Positions 54,761 to 63,922 are shown, counted from the stretch's first letter. The stretch: 64,000 bases of DNA from Maricaulis sp. (GCF_017643475.1 NZ_JAEPNI010000001.1:186001-250000), one strand, 5' to 3'. Translations and numbers: made by a program. Notes: generated by a model not told the origin, from the letters alone.

Positions 54761-55602
54761 TTTGCCTCACGCAGCTTTGTTTCCAGCAAGGATCGAATAT
54801 CCGCACCCTGTGGAGCCGCTACGCCGAAAAATGCCTCGAAGCTGGGTTTTCCCTGTTCGATCAACATGCCCAGACCGTCTATGCCTGTCAGATCACGATT
54901 GCGGGCATCCGCGAGAAATTGGGTTTCGAGGGGCGTATATACGGTATCGATAGCGACAAGGCTGTCCCTGGCTTGCCCCCATTCCATTTCCAGCGGAATC
55001 TGCCCCTTCAGCCCCAGCGAAGTCGCGTTCACCACAATATCGACCTGATCCAAAAGACCATTGCGATTATCCCATCCCACTATTTCAGTATCCGGCGCGA
55101 TTTCGCGGGCAATTTCACGGGCTTTTCCAAGACTTCGATTGGCGATTGCAAGCTCTCGAGCGCCGGCATCCTTCAAACCATATGTCACGGCACGAGAAGC
55201 GCCACCTGCGCCCAGCACCAGAACAGACTTGCCTTTAGGGTCCACGCCAGCAATTCGCAAAGATGAAATGAAACCAACAGCATCAGTGTTGTCTGCGTGA
55301 ATTTCCCCATCAACAAATGTCAAGAGATTGGCAGCACCGATCTTGTCCGCTGCGTCCGAAATCCGGTTGGCCAGGGTCAGGGCTTCAGTCTTGTGCGGCA
55401 GGGTAACATTCAGGCCCTTCAACCCAGCGCGATAAAGCGCCATGACAACGGGGGCAAACATGTGCGGTGTGGCGACATATGGTGTGTAAATCGCATCCAG
55501 GCCGGCAGCATCGATCCAGCGTGACATCATCAAAGGTGACAGTGAATGGGCAATCGGCTGACCGATCACACCGGCGGTCATCGCAGCTCCGGTCGGTGTC
55601 AT
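54757..55602 (-). CDS. aroE: Shikimate dehydrogenase
   Basis: NADPH-dependent reduction of 3-dehydroshikimate. 281 residues from ATG 55602, or 274 from ATG 55581. The substrate site is GQPIAHSLSPLMM (Ser-x-Ser type), NVTLPHK contains the catalytic Lys, and the NADP site is VLVLGAGGASRAV. DNTDAVGF is also conserved. It overlaps maf (ATGA at 55599-55602) and coaE. Confidence 0.95.
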   Translation of the reverse strand: MTPTGAAMTAGVIGQPIAHSLSPLMMSRWIDAAGLDAIYTPYVATPHMFAPVVMALYRAGLKGLNVTLPHKTEALTLANRISDAADKIGAANLLTFVDGEIHADNTDAVGFISSLRIAGVDPKGKSVLVLGAGGASRAVTYGLKDAGARELAIANRSLGKAREIAREIAPDTEIVGWDNRNGLLDQVDIVVNATSLGLKGQIPLEMEWGQARDSLVAIDTVYTPLETQFLADARNRDLTGIDGLGMLIEQGKPSFEAFFGVAAPQGADIRSLLETKLREAK

Positions 55603-56192
55603 GTTTCGATCACTCCAAATTCACGCAAAGCTTCCAGCAACGGCAGCAGGGGTAGTCCCAGAATCGCGTAATAGTCGCCCTCGACCGTCTCGAACAATTG
55701 CGCGCCCAGGCCTTCATAGGCATAGGCGCCAACACTGGCTGTCAGGGCATCTCCGGCTTGTTCCAGATAGGTCTCGAGGAATGAGCCTGAAAACTCGCGG
55801 ACATGAATGGTCGATGTGCGTGATAGCGACCAGATCTCCTCACCATCCCGATGTAGAGAGAGACCAGAATGCAGATAATGAGGTTTGCCACGCATGCGTT
55901 TCAGCCGGTCGCGAGCCAGTGCAGCGTCCGGCAATTTGTCGAGCAGCTGACCTTCCAGTTCCATGGTCTGGTCAGCACCCAGAACAATCTCACCCGGCAA
56001 TCTGGCTGATACCTGGCGAGACTTGGCCCGGCCAAGCAGAAGCGCCATTTCCGCCGGGTTCAGATCCGCATGCTTTTCCTTGAGCTCCGTTTCGTCCACA
56101 TCCGATTTGTCGACCCGAAAAGGAATACAGGCCTGTTCAAGCACCAGCCGACGGATCTGACTTCCCGATGCCAGCACCAGGGAACTACTCAT
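55599..56192 (-). CDS. maf: Maf-family nucleoside triphosphate pyrophosphatase
   Basis: 197 residues from ATG 56192 (MSSSLVLASGSQIRRL). The frame extends further upstream inside the DUF299 gene. The Ser-x-x-Arg-Arg substrate loop (ASGSQIRR), ETELKEKHADLNP, VLGADQTMELEG, and the ending ILGLPLLPLLEALREFG are family features. The central DQT triad aligns with YceF/Maf house-cleaning enzymes that hydrolyse modified nucleotides. It overlaps the DUF299 gene by 8 nt. Confidence 0.9.
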   Translation of the reverse strand: MSSSLVLASGSQIRRLVLEQACIPFRVDKSDVDETELKEKHADLNPAEMALLLGRAKSRQVSARLPGEIVLGADQTMELEGQLLDKLPDAALARDRLKRMRGKPHYLHSGLSLHRDGEEIWSLSRTSTIHVREFSGSFLETYLEQAGDALTASVGAYAYEGLGAQLFETVEGDYYAILGLPLLPLLEALREFGVIET

Positions 56193-57027
56193 CTTTGGCT
56201 CTTTTCTCGTTGAGAAGATTAATGATTTTCGCCGCAGTTTCTTCAATCGAACGACGCGTTACATCAATCGAGGGCCAGCCATGTTTCGCATAAAGTCGCT
56301 TGGCGTGAAGGACTTCCTCGCGAACTGTGAAATCATCAATGTAATCCGTATCGCGATCCTCGTTCAGCGACAGAAGGCGATTACGACGGATTTGAACAAT
56401 ACGTTCCGGCGAAGCGGTCAGACCCACGATCAGGGGTTTTTTCAGACTGGCAAGATCGGTTGGAAGCGGCGCGGATTGTACCAGGGGAATGTTTGCCGCC
56501 CGGAAACCACGATGCGCCAGATAGATACTGGTCGGTGTCTTGGACGTCCGGCTGACACCCAGCAAAATAATGTCCGCGGCCTCGAAATTATCACCTTGTC
56601 CGTCATCATGGGACATAGCGTAATTCATGGCTTCAATCCGGTGATAATACTGCGCATCGAGAGATCGCTGTGCACCGGCGCGACTAGCAATAGGTCTTTG
56701 AAGATAGGAACTTAACGTCGCCAACATCGGATCGAGGACGGCAATCGCCGGAACACCGATTTCCATACACCGGGTCTCCAGTTCACGACGCAGGTCCGGA
56801 TTAACGATGGTGTACATGACAACACCGGGATAACCCGCAACTTCTTCAAGCACCCGGTCCAGCTGACGCGATGATCTGACCAGGGCATAGAGATGTTCAA
56901 GCGGATTGGTGTTTTCAAACTGGGCTACGGAAGCACGCATGACCTCCATCAGCGTTTCACCGGTCGAATCCGAGACCATGTGAATGTGAAAACAGGTATC
57001 GATGGGGGGCTGTTCGCTGTCCGTCAT
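56185..57027 (-). CDS. DUF299 kinase/pyrophosphorylase (regulator of PEP synthase or PPDK)
   Basis: 280 residues from ATG 57027. A GTG one codon earlier is also in frame. The family phosphorylates and dephosphorylates pyruvate,phosphate dikinase or PEP synthase. Signatures: HIHMVSDSTGETLMEVMRA, the phosphate-binding loop ILLGVSRTSKTPTSIYLAHRG, and LTASPERIVQIRRNRLL. It is the first gene to the left of the predicted origin, as in Caulobacter, and is transcribed away from it. Confidence 0.93.
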   Translation of the reverse strand: MTDSEQPPIDTCFHIHMVSDSTGETLMEVMRASVAQFENTNPLEHLYALVRSSRQLDRVLEEVAGYPGVVMYTIVNPDLRRELETRCMEIGVPAIAVLDPMLATLSSYLQRPIASRAGAQRSLDAQYYHRIEAMNYAMSHDDGQGDNFEAADIILLGVSRTSKTPTSIYLAHRGFRAANIPLVQSAPLPTDLASLKKPLIVGLTASPERIVQIRRNRLLSLNEDRDTDYIDDFTVREEVLHAKRLYAKHGWPSIDVTRRSIEETAAKIINLLNEKRAKDE

Positions 57028-57030
57028 CAC

Positions 57031-57425
57031 GCGCTCGATCTGTTAACGACTTGTTAATAACTTGGGCCGTTGTCCTCAATCCACCGATCGATGATTTTCG
57101 GCTGTGGGTAATACCCGGTCATACCCCGATAATTTCACAGATTTGTCCACAGTGATGCTGTGTGTTGATAAGCCTGTGAGTGAATTTTCCGGGGATAATA
57201 AGATCACAAGGTTTTACCGGTTTATCAACAACACTTTTGTCTACATGATGTTGTTATAAATAACCTAATTCCGTTTATACCGGATAAGATACTGACGAAA
57301 CTTAGGAGTTATCCAGCTGACAAATATGTCCTCAGCATGCGGATAAACGAGATACCCCCGACACTCACAGTACAACAACTACGACTCCCTAATTCTATTA
57401 TTAAAGGGGAAGTGAAAACGCCGCA
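57031..57425. other. oriC: Predicted chromosomal replication origin (oriC)
   Basis: About 400 bp without a gene, clearly more AT-rich than its surroundings, between the DUF299 gene and hemE, the position of oriC in Caulobacter. DnaA-box-like 9-mers differing at one base from TTATCCACA: 57103-57111 (minus), 57143-57151 (plus), 57163-57171 (minus), 57222-57230 (plus). Weaker ones (two mismatches) are at 57237-57245 and 57309-57317. A perfect CtrA site is at 57043-57057. A CcrM-type GACTC is at 57383-57387. The AT-rich stretch 57222-57300 is a likely unwinding element. Flanking genes diverge from it. Confidence 0.85.
57043..57057. promoter_or_regulatory. CtrA binding site in oriC
   Basis: TTAA-CGACTTG-TTAA, an exact match to the CtrA recognition TTAA-N7-TTAA. 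In Caulobacter CtrA represses initiation by binding such sites in the origin. Here it also lies 16 nt upstream of the DUF299 gene start. Confidence 0.65.
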
Positions 57426-57461
57426 TTGAACCTGTGGACGGAGCGTCCTAAAGCACTCGGT

Positions 57462-58496
57462 ATGACCGATGATGTTTCAAAACCGATCCTCAATGTCCTG
57501 AAAGGTGAGACGCTCTCACCACCTCCCATCTGGATGATGCGCCAGGCTGGCCGTTATTTGGCCGAATACCGGGAAGTTCGCTCCCGGGCGAAGGACTTCA
57601 TTGATTTCTGCTTCTCGCCGGATCTCGCATCAGAAGTGACGCTGCAGCCGATCCGCCGGTTTGGCTTTGATGCAGCGATTATGTTTGCAGACATTCTGCT
57701 TATACCGATCGCCCTGGGCCGACGGGTCTGGTTTGTCACCGGCGAAGGTCCCAAGCTGGACCCGTTCGATGTTGCCAATTTTCAGGAGCTGGCTGACAAA
57801 CGTGACGACAGCGTGCTTGCATCGATTGGTGAGACCCTTCGTCTGACCAAGGCGGATTTGCCACCGGAAACGACGCTGATCGGATTTGCCGGAGCGCCGT
57901 GGACGGTTGCGACCTATATGGTCGAGGGTGGTGGGTCCAAGGATCGTTTCAAAACACGCGTAGCCGCCTACGACAAGGCAGAAGCATTTGACGCGATGAT
58001 GGACATCATTGCCGACGCCACTGCGGATTATCTGGTCATGCAGGCCCATGCGGGTGCTGAAGTCCTGAAAATTTTCGACAGCTGGGCGGAAGGTCTTCCG
58101 GAGCCTTTGTTTGACCGGGTTATCATTCGTCCGACCAAACGAATTGTGGACCGGATCCGGGCGCAGGGCGTTGATCTTCCGATCATTGGCTTTCCGCGTG
58201 GCGCGGGAACGCTCTACCCGAAATATGCCCGCGAGACCGGCGTGACGGCGCTGGCCCTTGATACGGCGGTTGATCCGAAATGGATGGATGAAAACCTGCC
58301 AAAGGGCCTGCCGGTTCAGGGCCATCTCGATCCGGCGGTTCTGCGCACCGGTAGCGCGGTCCTGAAGGCCGAGGTGGATCGTCTTGTGGACGCCTGGTCT
58401 GACCGGCCCCATATCTTCAACCTTGGTCACGGGATCACACCTGACGTGCCTGTTGCCCATGTTGAACAATTGATCCGGTCGGTTCGCGACCGCTAA
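57462..58496 (+). CDS. hemE: Uroporphyrinogen decarboxylase
   Basis: Converts uroporphyrinogen III to coproporphyrinogen III in heme synthesis. 344 residues from ATG 57462 (MTDDVSKPILNVLKGE), where family similarity begins. A TTG at 57426 with AGGGGAAG upstream could extend it by 12 residues. Signatures: PPIWMMRQAGRYLAEYREVR, FGFDAAIMFADILLIPIALG, GFAGAPWTVATYMVEGGGSKD and HNLGHGITPDVPVAHV-like FNLGHGITPDVPVAHVEQL. It is the first gene right of oriC, followed by hemH (16 nt) and hemJ. Confidence 0.95.
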   Translation: MTDDVSKPILNVLKGETLSPPPIWMMRQAGRYLAEYREVRSRAKDFIDFCFSPDLASEVTLQPIRRFGFDAAIMFADILLIPIALGRRVWFVTGEGPKLDPFDVANFQELADKRDDSVLASIGETLRLTKADLPPETTLIGFAGAPWTVATYMVEGGGSKDRFKTRVAAYDKAEAFDAMMDIIADATADYLVMQAHAGAEVLKIFDSWAEGLPEPLFDRVIIRPTKRIVDRIRAQGVDLPIIGFPRGAGTLYPKYARETGVTALALDTAVDPKWMDENLPKGLPVQGHLDPAVLRTGSAVLKAEVDRLVDAWSDRPHIFNLGHGITPDVPVAHVEQLIRSVRDR

Positions 58497-58512
58497 CCGG
58501 CAGGCGAATTCC

Positions 58513-59550
58513 ATGAAGCTAGCAATTGCGGCCTTTAATCTCGGAGGACCGGACAAGCCCGAAGCTGTGCGTCCCTTCCTGCGCAATCTGTTCCGTGATC
58601 CGGCCATTATCCAGGCTCCAGGTCCGATCCGAGAAATGCTGGCCTGGTTGATTTCCACGACGCGAGCAAAATCCGCGCGCGAGAATTACGCGAAGATGGG
58701 TGGCGGATCACCGCTTGTGCCGGAAACCCAGAAACAACTTGATGCGCTGGAGGCTGAACTACGGTCGCGGCATACTGACCTCGAGGTCAGAATCTGGCCG
58801 GCAATGCGGTACTGGCATCCCTTCACCGAGGAAACGGCCAGGGAAATCGAGGCCTGGCAGCCAGACAGGGTCATCTTGCTACCGCTTTACCCACAATTCT
58901 CGACGACAACGACGGCCTCCTCGCTTGATGCCTGGACGTCAGCCACGCCCCTGGAAGCTGAAACGATCTGTTGCTATCCGACAGAAGAGGCATTCGTCGA
59001 CGCCCATGTAGCGCTGTTGCGGGAAACGCTGTCCGGCATCGATGATCTATCCAACACTCGTGTTCTGTTCTCGGCGCATGGACTGCCCAAGAAAATTGTC
59101 GACGAGGGTGATCCCTACCAATGGCAGGTCGAGCAGACGGTGGCGGCGGTGGTCGAGAAAATGCCCGAGATCACCGATCACGAGATCTGTTATCAAAGCC
59201 GTGTCGGTCCGTTGGAATGGATTGGACCGTCCACCGATGATGCTATCGAGCGTGCAGGCAAGGCGTGCAAGAATATCGTTTTAACGCCAATCGCCTTTGT
59301 CTCCGAACATATCGAGACCCTTGTCGAGCTGGATGAGGAATATGCGGAGCTTGCATCAGAGCATGGCGTTCCAATGTATCTGCGTGTACCGGCACTGGGC
59401 ACCCAGCCAGCTTTCATCAAATCATTGGCTGACATGGTCGATACGCGTCTCAACCAGTCCTACGGCTTGGCGCCGGACACGCGGTCTCGTATATGTCCGC
59501 GCGGGTTCGGCAAATGCCGATGTGCGATTTCGGGAAGCCTGGAAGCATGA
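58513..59550 (+). CDS. hemH: Ferrochelatase, probable [2Fe-2S] type
   Basis: Inserts Fe(II) into protoporphyrin IX. 345 residues. Conserved regions: FNLGGPDKPEAVRPFLRNLF, GGGSPL, LFSAHGLPKK with the catalytic His, and VCYQSRVGPLEW-like ICYQSRVGPLEWIGPST. The C-terminus carries C328-x6-C335-x-C337 (ICPRGFGKCRC), and Cys153/Cys154 occur in ICCYPTEE. This is the four-Cys layout known for [2Fe-2S] bacterial ferrochelatases such as that of Caulobacter. It overlaps hemJ by ATGA. Confidence 0.95.
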   Translation: MKLAIAAFNLGGPDKPEAVRPFLRNLFRDPAIIQAPGPIREMLAWLISTTRAKSARENYAKMGGGSPLVPETQKQLDALEAELRSRHTDLEVRIWPAMRYWHPFTEETAREIEAWQPDRVILLPLYPQFSTTTTASSLDAWTSATPLEAETICCYPTEEAFVDAHVALLRETLSGIDDLSNTRVLFSAHGLPKKIVDEGDPYQWQVEQTVAAVVEKMPEITDHEICYQSRVGPLEWIGPSTDDAIERAGKACKNIVLTPIAFVSEHIETLVELDEEYAELASEHGVPMYLRVPALGTQPAFIKSLADMVDTRLNQSYGLAPDTRSRICPRGFGKCRCAISGSLEA

Positions 59551-60002
59551 TCCTTGCAGCGTATGACTGGCTGAGAGCCCTGCATATCCTGGCGGTGATC
59601 GCCTGGATGGCGGGTCTGCTCTATCTGCCGCGCCTCTATGTCTATCATGCACAAGCCGAAGCCGGTGGCGAGTTTGACCAGACTGCCCGCCTGCAGGAAC
59701 GCCGGCTGCTCAAGGTGATCATGAATCCGGCCATGATCGCGACCTGGATCTTTGGTTTGCTTCTGGTGTGGTCAAATGCCGAGCGCGCGGGCGGTTGGGA
59801 GATTTTTCTCGACTGGTCCTGGATCGCAAAATTTGTGCTGATCTCAGCGATGACGGGCATCCACCACGTGTTCGCGGACCGGTTCAAGAAGTTCGAATCT
59901 GGCACAAATGACTGGGAACATAAGCGCTATCGCATCCTGAACGAGATCCCGTTTGTGCTCGCCATCCTGATCGTGTTGATCGCCGTCGTCGCGTTGAAAT
60001 GA
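59547..60002 (+). CDS. hemJ: Protoporphyrinogen IX oxidase HemJ
   Basis: Oxidises protoporphyrinogen IX to protoporphyrin IX, the step before ferrochelatase. 151 residues from ATG 59547, which overlaps the hemH stop (ATGA). The frame opens 18 codons earlier inside hemH. It has four membrane spans. The conserved start YDWLRALHILAVIAWMAGLLYLPRLYVYH contains the functional His residues (split here as LRALHILAV and LYLPRLYVYH). hemE-hemH-hemJ forms one heme operon before rho. Confidence 0.92.
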   Translation: MILAAYDWLRALHILAVIAWMAGLLYLPRLYVYHAQAEAGGEFDQTARLQERRLLKVIMNPAMIATWIFGLLLVWSNAERAGGWEIFLDWSWIAKFVLISAMTGIHHVFADRFKKFESGTNDWEHKRYRILNEIPFVLAILIVLIAVVALK

Positions 60003-60083
60003 CACAAGCACAACCGGGCAATGCTTGACCGTGCAGTCAAGGCGTGGCAAGCAGAATTGAACTCTATGTGAGACCTCTCTTTC

Positions 60084-60123
60084 ATTGACAGATTGGGCAT
60101 CTATCCGAGATGTCAGTGTCAAT
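60084..60123 (+). other. Nested inverted repeats in the rho leader
   Basis: ATTGACA (60084-60090) pairs with TGTCAAT (60117-60123), enclosing CATCT-ATCCG-AGATG (60098-60112). A further CTTGAC/GTCAAG hairpin is at 60024-60041. These lie in the 223-nt gap between hemJ and rho, which holds no gene. rho is autoregulated in several bacteria, so a role in that is possible. Confidence 0.4.
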
Positions 60124-60225
60124 TTCTGACCAATTCGGGTGTTTAGGCGTTTCCGGCACCCTTCTTGCTTCGATTGCACCAACTCCGACCGGAGCTGGCC
60201 TCGACGTTCCCTGTGAAGATCCATC

Positions 60226-61530
60226 ATGACCGAAGAAACCGCTCTGCCTGAATCCCTTGCTGGCCTGGAACGCATGACGCTCCAGGATCTGAAGGAAAAG
60301 AAGCCGACCGAGCTACTCGAATTTGCCGAGGCGCTTGAGATCGAGAATGCATCATCCCTGCGAAAACAGGGCATGATGTTCGCGATCCTCAAGGCGTTGG
60401 CCGAATGCGGGGTGGAAATCCATGGCGGCGGGGTTCTGGAAGTTCTGCAGGACGGCTTTGGCTTCCTCCGCTCTCCGGAATCGAACTATCTCGCCGGACC
60501 GGACGATATCTACGTCTCACCGACCCAGATCCGGAAATTCGGTCTGCGCACGGGCGACACTGTGGTGGGCGAGATCCGCAGCCCGCGCGATGGCGAACGA
60601 TATTTCGCCCTTCTCAAAGTCAGCTCGATCAATTTCGAGGAACCGGAACGCGCGCGCCACAAGGTGCATTTCGACAATCTGACGCCGCTTTATCCCGATA
60701 GCCGCTTTGTTATGGAAACGGTCGATCCGACGGTCAAGGATCGCTCGGGCCGAGTCATTGATATCGTGGCGCCGCTCGGTAAGGGCCAGCGTGGTCTGAT
60801 CGTGGCGCCGCCGCGCACCGGTAAGACCGTCCTGCTCCAGAACATTGCACACGCGATCGAGAGCAATCACCCGGAAAGCTATCTCATGGTGCTGCTCATT
60901 GACGAGCGCCCCGAGGAAGTCACCGACATGCAGCGCACGGTTAAGGGCGAGGTGATTTCCTCGACCTTTGATGAACCGGCGACACGCCACGTCCAGGTGG
61001 CCGAAATGGTGATCGAGAAAGCCAAGCGTCTGGTGGAGCATGGCCGCGATGTGGTCATCCTGCTGGACTCCATTACGCGCCTTGGCCGCGCCTACAACAC
61101 TGTCGTGCCAAGCTCGGGCAAGGTCCTGACCGGTGGTGTGGATGCCAATGCGCTGCAGCGGCCGAAACGCTTCTTCGGTGCCGCTCGAAATATCGAGAAT
61201 GGTGGTTCTCTGACCATCATCGCGACGGCGCTGATCGAAACCGGCTCCAAGATGGATGAAGTCATCTTCGAGGAATTCAAGGGTACGGGTAACTCCGAAG
61301 TCGTGCTGGATCGCAAGGTGGCTGACAAACGCGTCTTCCCGGCGATTGATATTCTCAAGTCCGGCACGCGTAAGGAAGAACTCCTGGTCGATCGCAACCA
61401 CCTGCAGAAGATGTACATCCTGCGCCGCATCCTCAATCCGATGGGTGCCCAGGACGCGATCGAATTCCTGCTCGACAAGCTGCGTCAGACGAAGACCAAT
61501 GATGAATTCTTCGACTCCATGAACACCTGA
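60226..61530 (+). CDS. rho: Transcription termination factor Rho
   Basis: Hexameric RNA helicase. 434 residues. N-terminal domain [18 protein letters not shown], cold-shock-like RNA-binding domain [27 protein letters not shown], Walker [20 protein letters not shown], Walker [17 protein letters not shown], and the Q/R-loop region [38 protein letters not shown] (secondary RNA site). Length is normal, without the large insertions seen in some groups. It is followed by a strong intrinsic terminator. Confidence 0.97.
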   Translation: MTEETALPESLAGLERMTLQDLKEKKPTELLEFAEALEIENASSLRKQGMMFAILKALAECGVEIHGGGVLEVLQDGFGFLRSPESNYLAGPDDIYVSPTQIRKFGLRTGDTVVGEIRSPRDGERYFALLKVSSINFEEPERARHKVHFDNLTPLYPDSRFVMETVDPTVKDRSGRVIDIVAPLGKGQRGLIVAPPRTGKTVLLQNIAHAIESNHPESYLMVLLIDERPEEVTDMQRTVKGEVISSTFDEPATRHVQVAEMVIEKAKRLVEHGRDVVILLDSITRLGRAYNTVVPSSGKVLTGGVDANALQRPKRFFGAARNIENGGSLTIIATALIETGSKMDEVIFEEFKGTGNSEVVLDRKVADKRVFPAIDILKSGTRKEELLVDRNHLQKMYILRRILNPMGAQDAIEFLLDKLRQTKTNDEFFDSMNT

Positions 61531-61557
61531 TCATTGTCTGCAATGATGTCTAAAAGA

Positions 61558-61585
61558 GCCGCATGATCGCCATGCGGCTTTTTTT
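61558..61585 (+). terminator. Intrinsic terminator after rho
   Basis: GCCGCATG-ATCGC-CATGCGGC, an 8-bp perfect stem, followed by TTTTTTT. It starts 28 nt after the rho stop and precedes the GST gene. Confidence 0.9.
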
Positions 61586-61644
61586 GCTTCTGTATTCGGC
61601 CAGGATTGGGTTTGCTATCTCCAGAAAACACAAAGGGGAGACAC

Positions 61645-62280
61645 ATGGTCGATACTACAGGCAAGGAACTCATTCTGCATCATGCGCCGCGCACGCGGTC
61701 TATTCGCTGTCGCTGGCTGCTGGAAGAGATGGGCGTCGCCTACACCCTGAAACAGGCGCCCTACCGAGCAACACCGGAAGAAACCGCGGCCTATCGAGAG
61801 CTGCATCCGCTCGCCAAGATCCCGGCCCTGGAGCATGGGGAAACCACGATGTTCGAGAGTGTCGCGATCATGCAATACATCCTCGCGACCTTCGGGCCGA
61901 GCGAACTTGAGGTCCGTCCGGGCGAGACAGACTATGGCCGTTTCCTGCAATGGCTGCATTTCGGAGAGGGTGGGATGACCTTGCCGGTCACAATGTTGCT
62001 CGCCCACACGGCGCTCTTGCCTGAGGAGCACCGTAATGCCGGCATAGCGGCCTGGGCCAAGTCAGAGACCGACAAACACCTGGAAGCGCTGGAGCACAGC
62101 GGTATCGGCAAGGGAAGCTATTTGGTGGCGGATCGTCTCACGGCGGCCGATATCTCGGTGGGATATATGCTCTACCTGCTCAAGATCATCCGCCAGTTTG
62201 GCGATGCGCCGGACAGCGTGAGAGCCTATTTCCGGCGCATCACGGCCCGTGACAGCTGGAAGATCGCGAGCGCTGACTAG
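61645..62280 (+). CDS. Glutathione S-transferase family protein
   Basis: 211 residues from ATG 61645 with GGGGAG upstream. The thioredoxin-like N-terminal domain has HHAPRTRSIRCRWLLEEMGV (about 12-31; a Ser or Arg near the start could activate glutathione), LGKIPALEHG-like LAKIPALEHGETTMFESVAIMQYI, and the C-terminal helical domain has LTAADISVGYMLYLL. Substrate is unknown. It is separated from rho by a terminator. Its stop overlaps the convergent LytTR gene in CTAG. Confidence 0.88.
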   Translation: MVDTTGKELILHHAPRTRSIRCRWLLEEMGVAYTLKQAPYRATPEETAAYRELHPLAKIPALEHGETTMFESVAIMQYILATFGPSELEVRPGETDYGRFLQWLHFGEGGMTLPVTMLLAHTALLPEEHRNAGIAAWAKSETDKHLEALEHSGIGKGSYLVADRLTAADISVGYMLYLLKIIRQFGDAPDSVRAYFRRITARDSWKIASAD

Positions 62281-63101
62281 TCAAGAACCCGACCGGACAG
62301 CGCGCGATAAGCGTCATCCATGTAACGATCGGACACTGGAATTCGGCTGCCATTACTCAGCTGGACTTCGCGTATTCGGTCGCCGCGTGCCTTGGCACCC
62401 GTGACCAGATTCGGATTGATCAGATGCGAGCGGTGAACGCGGACAAAACCTGCGTCCGAGAGTTTCTCTGACAGGCTGGCCATAGTGGCGCGGTGCAAGA
62501 CTTCTCGCCCATCCATCAAGAGTGCGATGTAATTGCCCTGTGCGGTCGCGCCCTGGATTTGTTTGACCGGAATGAATTCGACACCGGTTGTGGATTTTAC
62601 GGCAATGGCAGGTACTTGTTCCGGTGCTTCGGGCGCGATCTCTGGGCGAGGCCGCATAAGGCGGCCAGCAAGATAGTTGAACATCAACAAAAGCACGTCC
62701 CATAACCAATCGCGCATCTGGAACGTCTGAATGACTTGCAGTGGGGTCGTATCGTGCATGGCCGCCAGAACGACAGCATTGAAGATACCGGAAACGGGCA
62801 AGGCGATCATCGCCGAGGCAAGTGCGGTTATCACGCTTGGCAATAGCGCCTTGTTCACATCGCGAGCGCCGTAAAGGAAGATCACCGGCATCATGAACAG
62901 CCAGGGCGTAAAGCCTATCGCGTAATTACGCAGGACGATCAGGAAGGCAATGTTGCGTCCGGCTCTGGCATGGTCAATGTAAGCCGAGAGCGAGAACAGA
63001 AATACAAGAATGACCCAAATACTGACCGTAGTGAGCACCAAGGTGCGGTCCGCCCGCAAACGCGGCAGATGCGGTTGAAGTGTTGAGTCAAAAATCGCCA
63101 C
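62277..63101 (-). CDS. Membrane-bound LytTR-type transcriptional regulator
   Basis: 274 residues. Four membrane spans in the N-terminal half (about 22-42, 55-75, 84-110, 125-145), then a LytTR DNA-binding domain (about 170-270) with EFIPVKQIQGATAQGNYIALLMDGREVLHRATMASLSEKL and FVRVHRSHLINPNLV. There is no receiver domain, so it probably senses a membrane or lipid signal directly. A perfect TGGCCC/GGGCCA hairpin at 63131-63147 lies in its leader. The target genes are unknown. Confidence 0.88.
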   Translation of the reverse strand: MAIFDSTLQPHLPRLRADRTLVLTTVSIWVILVFLFSLSAYIDHARAGRNIAFLIVLRNYAIGFTPWLFMMPVIFLYGARDVNKALLPSVITALASAMIALPVSGIFNAVVLAAMHDTTPLQVIQTFQMRDWLWDVLLLMFNYLAGRLMRPRPEIAPEAPEQVPAIAVKSTTGVEFIPVKQIQGATAQGNYIALLMDGREVLHRATMASLSEKLSDAGFVRVHRSHLINPNLVTGAKARGDRIREVQLSNGSRIPVSDRYMDDAYRALSGRVLD

Positions 63102-63176
63102 GATACGTCCCTTCAGATCATTCCCGTACCTGGCCCGAGCAGGGCCACTCTAACACATTTGTCGTATCTGCAACCG

Positions 63177-63875
63177 CTAGGACAGATGTTCACGCAGAAA
63201 GGTGATCGTGCGTGAGTTCGCCAGCGCTGCGGCGTCGGTATCAAAGTGCCGCCCGCCAGTTCGTGCGAAAGCATGGTCCTTGCCGGGATAGTCGTGCACG
63301 GTAATGTCATCGCGATGATCGAAGGCCTTGTGGAGCGCGCTCTGTACGGCGGGCGGCACAAATTGGTCTCTCTCGGCGAGGTGCAACATCAGCGGATGAC
63401 TCAGATCGTCTGCCTCGGACAGGGCGCTCTCGATTCCCACGCCATAATATCCAACGCTTGCCTGTGAACTCGTTCGGCAGGCGGTGAGATAGGCCAGATA
63501 TCCGCCGAGACAGAAACCAATCGCGCCGGCCCTACCGGTGCATTCAGGGCGGTCGCGAAGCGTCTCCAGGGCGCGCTGGATATCCGCCATCCCTGCCTCG
63601 ACGTCGTATTCGCTATACAGCTTGAAGGCTTGTTGTAATTCATCATCTGTCTTGTCGGAGATCTGGATGCCCGGCTTGATACGCCAGAAAAGGTCCGGGC
63701 AAAGCGTGACAAACCCGGCGGCCGCAAACTGGTCGCAGATTCCGCGCATCACTGGGTTCACTCCGAAAATCTCCTGCAACACGATCAGTCCGGGGCCGCT
63801 CCCACTGGCTGGCAAAGCGAGATAGGCTGTGAATTCGGGCGTGTGCTCGTCGACAAGGATATCTTGACCCGGCAT
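63177..63875 (-). CDS. Dienelactone hydrolase family protein
   Basis: Alpha/beta hydrolase, 232 residues. The catalytic triad by position is Cys122 (GFCLGGYLAYL), Asp170 (LAERDQFVPP) and His201 (PGKDHAFAR). The oxyanion/helper Glu35 sits in VLQEIFGVNP. All key residues of dienelactone hydrolase are present, but the natural substrate may be another lactone or ester. It is divergent from the DUF6489 gene at the window end (48 nt between starts). Confidence 0.92.
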   Translation of the reverse strand: MPGQDILVDEHTPEFTAYLALPASGSGPGLIVLQEIFGVNPVMRGICDQFAAAGFVTLCPDLFWRIKPGIQISDKTDDELQQAFKLYSEYDVEAGMADIQRALETLRDRPECTGRAGAIGFCLGGYLAYLTACRTSSQASVGYYGVGIESALSEADDLSHPLMLHLAERDQFVPPAVQSALHKAFDHRDDITVHDYPGKDHAFARTGGRHFDTDAAALANSRTITFLREHLS

Positions 63876-63922
63876 GCGACCCTCCTTTTGATGTGGTGCA
63901 GGAAAACGTCTTCGAGGTGCTC

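Noticed and set aside
57389-57404. Second CtrA site in oriC (CTAA-N8-TTAA)
   Set aside because: Spacing is 8, not 7, and the first half-site is imperfect.
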